From Zygnema cylindricum (Eukaryota > Streptophyta > Zygnematophyceae > Zygnematales > Zygnemataceae), in NCBI GenBank assembly GCA_037447655.1, contig JBBHKE010000972.1, forward strand, positions 1 to 63,717: DNA of 63,717 nt, given 5' to 3'. A program made the translations under genes and the position numbers. Each line of letters opens with the position of its first letter. Within the stretch, counting starts at the first letter, position 1. The notes under the pieces were generated by a model that saw nothing but the letters and a program-made list of their open reading frames with translations, made no database searches and was not told where the DNA came from. Of the stretch, positions 60,455 to 63,717 are shown in pieces.

Positions 60455-61915
60455 TCAATCGAAACTGAAAACCTCCTCCTCGAGATCTCCATTGAGAAAA
60501 GCGGTCTCCACGTCCATCTGATGAATATGCTTCTTCCCGGCTGCCGCCAATGCGATGATCATCCTCAAAAAATCAGACTTGACCACAGGAGCATAGGTCT
60601 CTGTATAATCCACTCCCTCTTTCTGCTGAAATCCCTTACATACTAATCTTGCTTTATACTTAATTATTTCACCAGAAGCACCAGTTTTTGTTTTAAATAC
60701 CCACTTAGAATCTATGGCCTTCTTTCCCTCAGGTAGTTCTACTTCCTCCAAAGTCTCATTCTCAACAATAGATTTATATTCTTTATCAAATGTATCTTTC
60801 CACTTAGACTCCCAATCACCCGAATTTCTAGCTTCCGTATAAGATTTCGGGTCACCACTTACACTCTCTTGCAGTAATTGCTATAAAAGGAATTCATTTA
60901 ACTTAGCTTCTGAAATAAAATTATGAGATTTATCACTAGCTTTCATTTGAAGACTTAATCGCTCAGGTGTTTTTCCTTTATTTTCTCGATTGCTTCTCCT
61001 AACAACCACTTTTTCTTCCATTAAATTCTTTTCACTCTTCTCAAAAATTGATGGCATACTCTTTTCACTGATTTGACTTTTCAAAGATAACTTTTAACTC
61101 TCAGACTTATCATCACTCAAATTGGATTCCAAATCAGATTTACCAGAAGTTGAAACTTTACCAAATTTCGGTTTCCGTTTCGGAGTTTCATAATGATCGT
61201 CTTCCTCGTCCGACGAATCCGCCACTTCGAACCCCTCCAAACTGTTTTCTTCTTCATAATCCAAGTTTCGCTTCATGCTGTCGGAATATTCCATGGCCGC
61301 TTTTAAATTCTCGTGGAAGTTAACATTTTGTGACTCCACTACGTTTCGCGTCACAGGATTGAAAATTCGGTGTTGATTCGAATTCGCACTATATCCGACG
61401 ATAATTCCACTCCAACTTCGTAGACTAAACTTGCCGGTTCGTTTTTTTTAGTCAATATATACGGTCACCCGGCAACCCCAAATTCTTAAATGTCGTACGG
61501 ACGGAACTCGTCTTTCTCCAAATTTCTTCAGGCGTCTTCTCGCCAGAAATCGAAGTCAATCTTCGATTACACACATAGTTTGTCGTGACTATGGCTTCTC
61601 CCCAAAGCGAAACATTGTGATTTGTGTTATGAAGCATCCCAAGCACCATTTTTGCAACGTCCTATTTTTCCTTTCGGCCACTCCATTAGATTCGCGTGAA
61701 TAAACGGCGGTAAATTGTTGCTTGATTCCTCGCTCCTCACAAAACTCATTAAACGCGATATATTCTCCACCATTACCTGACCTCCTGGCTTTCAATTTCT
61801 TGTACGTTTCCCTTTCAACCATTGAAACTCTGAGACCTCCATAAGTCCTCAGAATGGACAGCTTCCAAGAAGCCTCTAGGAAAACCCTGACCCCTTTGTG
61901 TTTCAGCAAGAACAA
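60455..61915 (-). pseudogene. Ty1/copia retrotransposon pol remnant
   Basis: Read on the minus strand: an integrase piece (61915-61589) with GNGGEYIAFNEFCEERGIKQ and ESNGVAERKNRT; its continuation in another frame (61649-61452) with LWGEAIVTTNYVCNR; a linker region with RRSNRENKGKTPERLS (61084-60881); and the start of a copia reverse transcriptase (60751-60455) with YKARLVCKGFQQKEGVDYTE and HQMDVETAFLNGDLEEEV. The catalytic Asp-Asp segment, RNase H, gag and protease are missing. At least one frameshift (near 61650) and stop codons are present, so it is inactive. Confidence 0.85.
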
Positions 61916-62570
61916 CTGCTACCCTGGTAGACAAAAACTTTGACCACCTTCACCCTTGTGAAGGCAAGACTCCCCTGAGTCGATAGCAAAAAGAATCTTT
62001 GATTTTGCTCCCTGAGTAGTAAGTTTTGGAGGGTCAAAGTTGACCTTTTGTACAGAAGCTCTTTGGGAGAGAGGGTCCTATCTCCTAATTTTTCTAAGTC
62101 CTATCTCTTTTACAAACTCTATCTACTGATGTACGGAGCCAATCATATTACACTTCTGTACACAAAAGTACAACTGCCGGTGTACTTTCTATACGGACAC
62201 TGTACGACATAGCCTAAATGTCTACACGTGGTATATCCGGATTTGCTTCCTTAATCCTCGGAGATGTCGCGATCCAATGTTATTTTGCCACGTGTCATCC
62301 GATGTGGCGATGACCAAAAACCGTCGAAATCCTCTACCGCGATATCGGCATTCATTCCGGCCGTCCGATTAAATGCACATTTAATCGTAGTCGTAATAAA
62401 TACATACGAGGTATTCGTTTCGCTAAAGAAACAAATGCGCGGTATTCGTTTCTTATCCGTGCCGTAATTCGTACTTTTACATTACTGGATCTATGTATCT
62501 CGTAAACAGTTTCAATTAAATGAATTATCCTACGTGGTAATGTTTAATTAAATATCAAACCATATAGTAC
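61916..62570 (-). mobile_element. LTR-like sequence beside the copia remnant
   Basis: Similar in order and wording to 50760-51500, which suggests a common LTR or leader. It joins directly to the truncated integrase, so an internal deletion removed gag and protease. The boundaries are uncertain. Confidence 0.45.
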
Positions 62571-63717
62571 GTAACACTAGGTCTAGACTTAACGGATAAG
62601 GCTATCGGCTACCGGCTGCTTACCGTCCGTCACGTACCAGGATCAAATCATGGTCGCAACATAAATCCTTTTAGTAAATAAACCCCTAACGGTAAATAAA
62701 CTAATGTATATTTCTCGAATACCTCTAGATAGCCTAGGTAACCATGGCTCTAGCTTCCTCTCAAATTTCTCAGTGGTTGCGACAAGGTTGAGAGCTAGAG
62801 AGAGAAGTTAGAGGTAGACTGCCTCGACTTTTTTCTATATTTCTATTGAGACTTAAAATACTTAAAACGGACCATTAATTTCTACAAATAGTACTAATTC
62901 CATGCGATATGTTTCATTTCGTGCGCAGGTATGCGATTTTTGAAGTATGGACGCAAAATATCGTTTTGGCGACGCATCGCGATTTCCGAAAGTATTTCGT
63001 GCGGTATATTTTGTTTCGTGCGTACGTACGCAATTTTGGAGTATAGACGCAGAGTATCGTTTCGCGACGAGGCGCGATTTCCGGGAGCGTTGGTGGCGCT
63101 TCGATGTACTTTTATTCTTTAAAGTCGTGAACCCACGTAGGTTCACGCATGCATGTAGATAAGGAGGGTTTTTACCTTTGGATTGTTGATTTTGTTAGGC
63201 GTACGGTAGACGATGTTGGCCGCCTATTGGCCAACATCTTTAGTGGTTCCATTCATGTAAAGTAGGCTAGACTTAGGCTAGTTTTGCTCTAGGCGTAGCT
63301 TAGCCCCAACTTAGGCATTCTCAGACTTAGAGAATTTAGCTTTCGGAAAAGAATTTTCTCTTGGCGGCGGAGCTTTTCTCTTGCTCTCTCTCTTACCAAT
63401 TGCTCAAGTTTCTTCTTTCCTTTTGCTAGCTAGTGTTGAAAAATATATATTTTATGTTCTATCTTTTGTTTTTGGGTCCTGCAGTTCTCATACTTGTCGT
63501 AGTCACTGTGAATTGGCAGGCAGCCATGTCTGCCTTAGACAAATGGGGAGATAGGCAGAAGATTAGGCTCCTGCAAAAGTAATGTTGCCACAGTCAGGAA
63601 TTGATCCCTTAACCTCCGGACAACGCCGTAGGATCTTAGGGCCCGCATTATCTTTCAGGTCTTGATGAATCGTTACATATATTGTATCTTATATTTATTT
63701 AAATTCATATCTACGGC
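62571..63717. other. gene-free end of window
   Basis: No gene was recognised. A GTGAACC-CACGTA-GGTTCAC inverted repeat lies at about 63127-63146. About 63590-63650 (minus strand) contains a B-box-like GGATCAATTCC and could be tRNA-derived. The sequence is cut by the window end. Confidence 0.35.

Noticed and set aside
63590-63650. Minus-strand tRNA gene near the window end
   Set aside because: A B-box-like sequence is present but no A box or complete cloverleaf could be drawn.

Overview
This window is nuclear DNA of a eukaryote, most likely of the green-plant (streptophyte) lineage. It holds a spliced CG-1/TIG/ankyrin transcription factor of the CAMTA family, a two-exon ubiquitin-S27a fusion next to a dyskerin gene with plant ribosomal-type promoter motifs, Ty1/copia remnants, and many short terminal-inverted-repeat elements. 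I cannot place it further; a bryophyte or a charophyte alga would both fit. All identifications come from reading the sequence and recalling families. No database search was run.

Layout. Positions 1-753 do not look eukaryotic: two overlapping fragments match the end of a VirB10 and the beginning of a VirB11 type IV secretion gene, of the kind found in Rickettsiales. From 754 to 9420 there are only mobile-element remnants. CAMTA occupies 9812-15090 (+) in 12 exons with consistent phases. It is flanked by a 53-bp tandem repeat upstream and a 27-bp tandem repeat downstream, and it ends before the calmodulin-binding region. A second gene, 25817-22372 (-), is a very divergent family I inorganic pyrophosphatase-like protein with a Pro/Ser-rich leader and a very long Ser/Asn-rich tail, set in a strongly polypurine/polypyrimidine tract. 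From 27.2 to 44.7 kb the window is again repeats. A third gene island holds ubiquitin-S27a (45414-44727, -) and dyskerin (46114-48107, +), head to head across about 0.7 kb. From 50.2 kb to the end there are nested elements, a decayed DDE transposase and a decayed copia element.

Mobile elements. Four families of short elements can be defined from their ends and target duplications. A (ends CATAGTTCAAAAGTAGG) and C (ends CATAGTTGTYC) make 8-bp duplications. E (ends TAGTGTTGTGTATCGG) also makes 8-bp duplications. All three are hAT-like. B (ends CACCGYGAATCG) is a fold-back family inserted at TA, with at least a dozen copies. Several copies sit inside other repeats whose sister copy shows the empty site, so insertion points can be read to the base.

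Genes together. Ubiquitin-S27a and dyskerin both serve ribosome production and may share a promoter region. CAMTA and the pyrophosphatase-like gene have no evident functional link. The gene bodies are free of the four short-element families.
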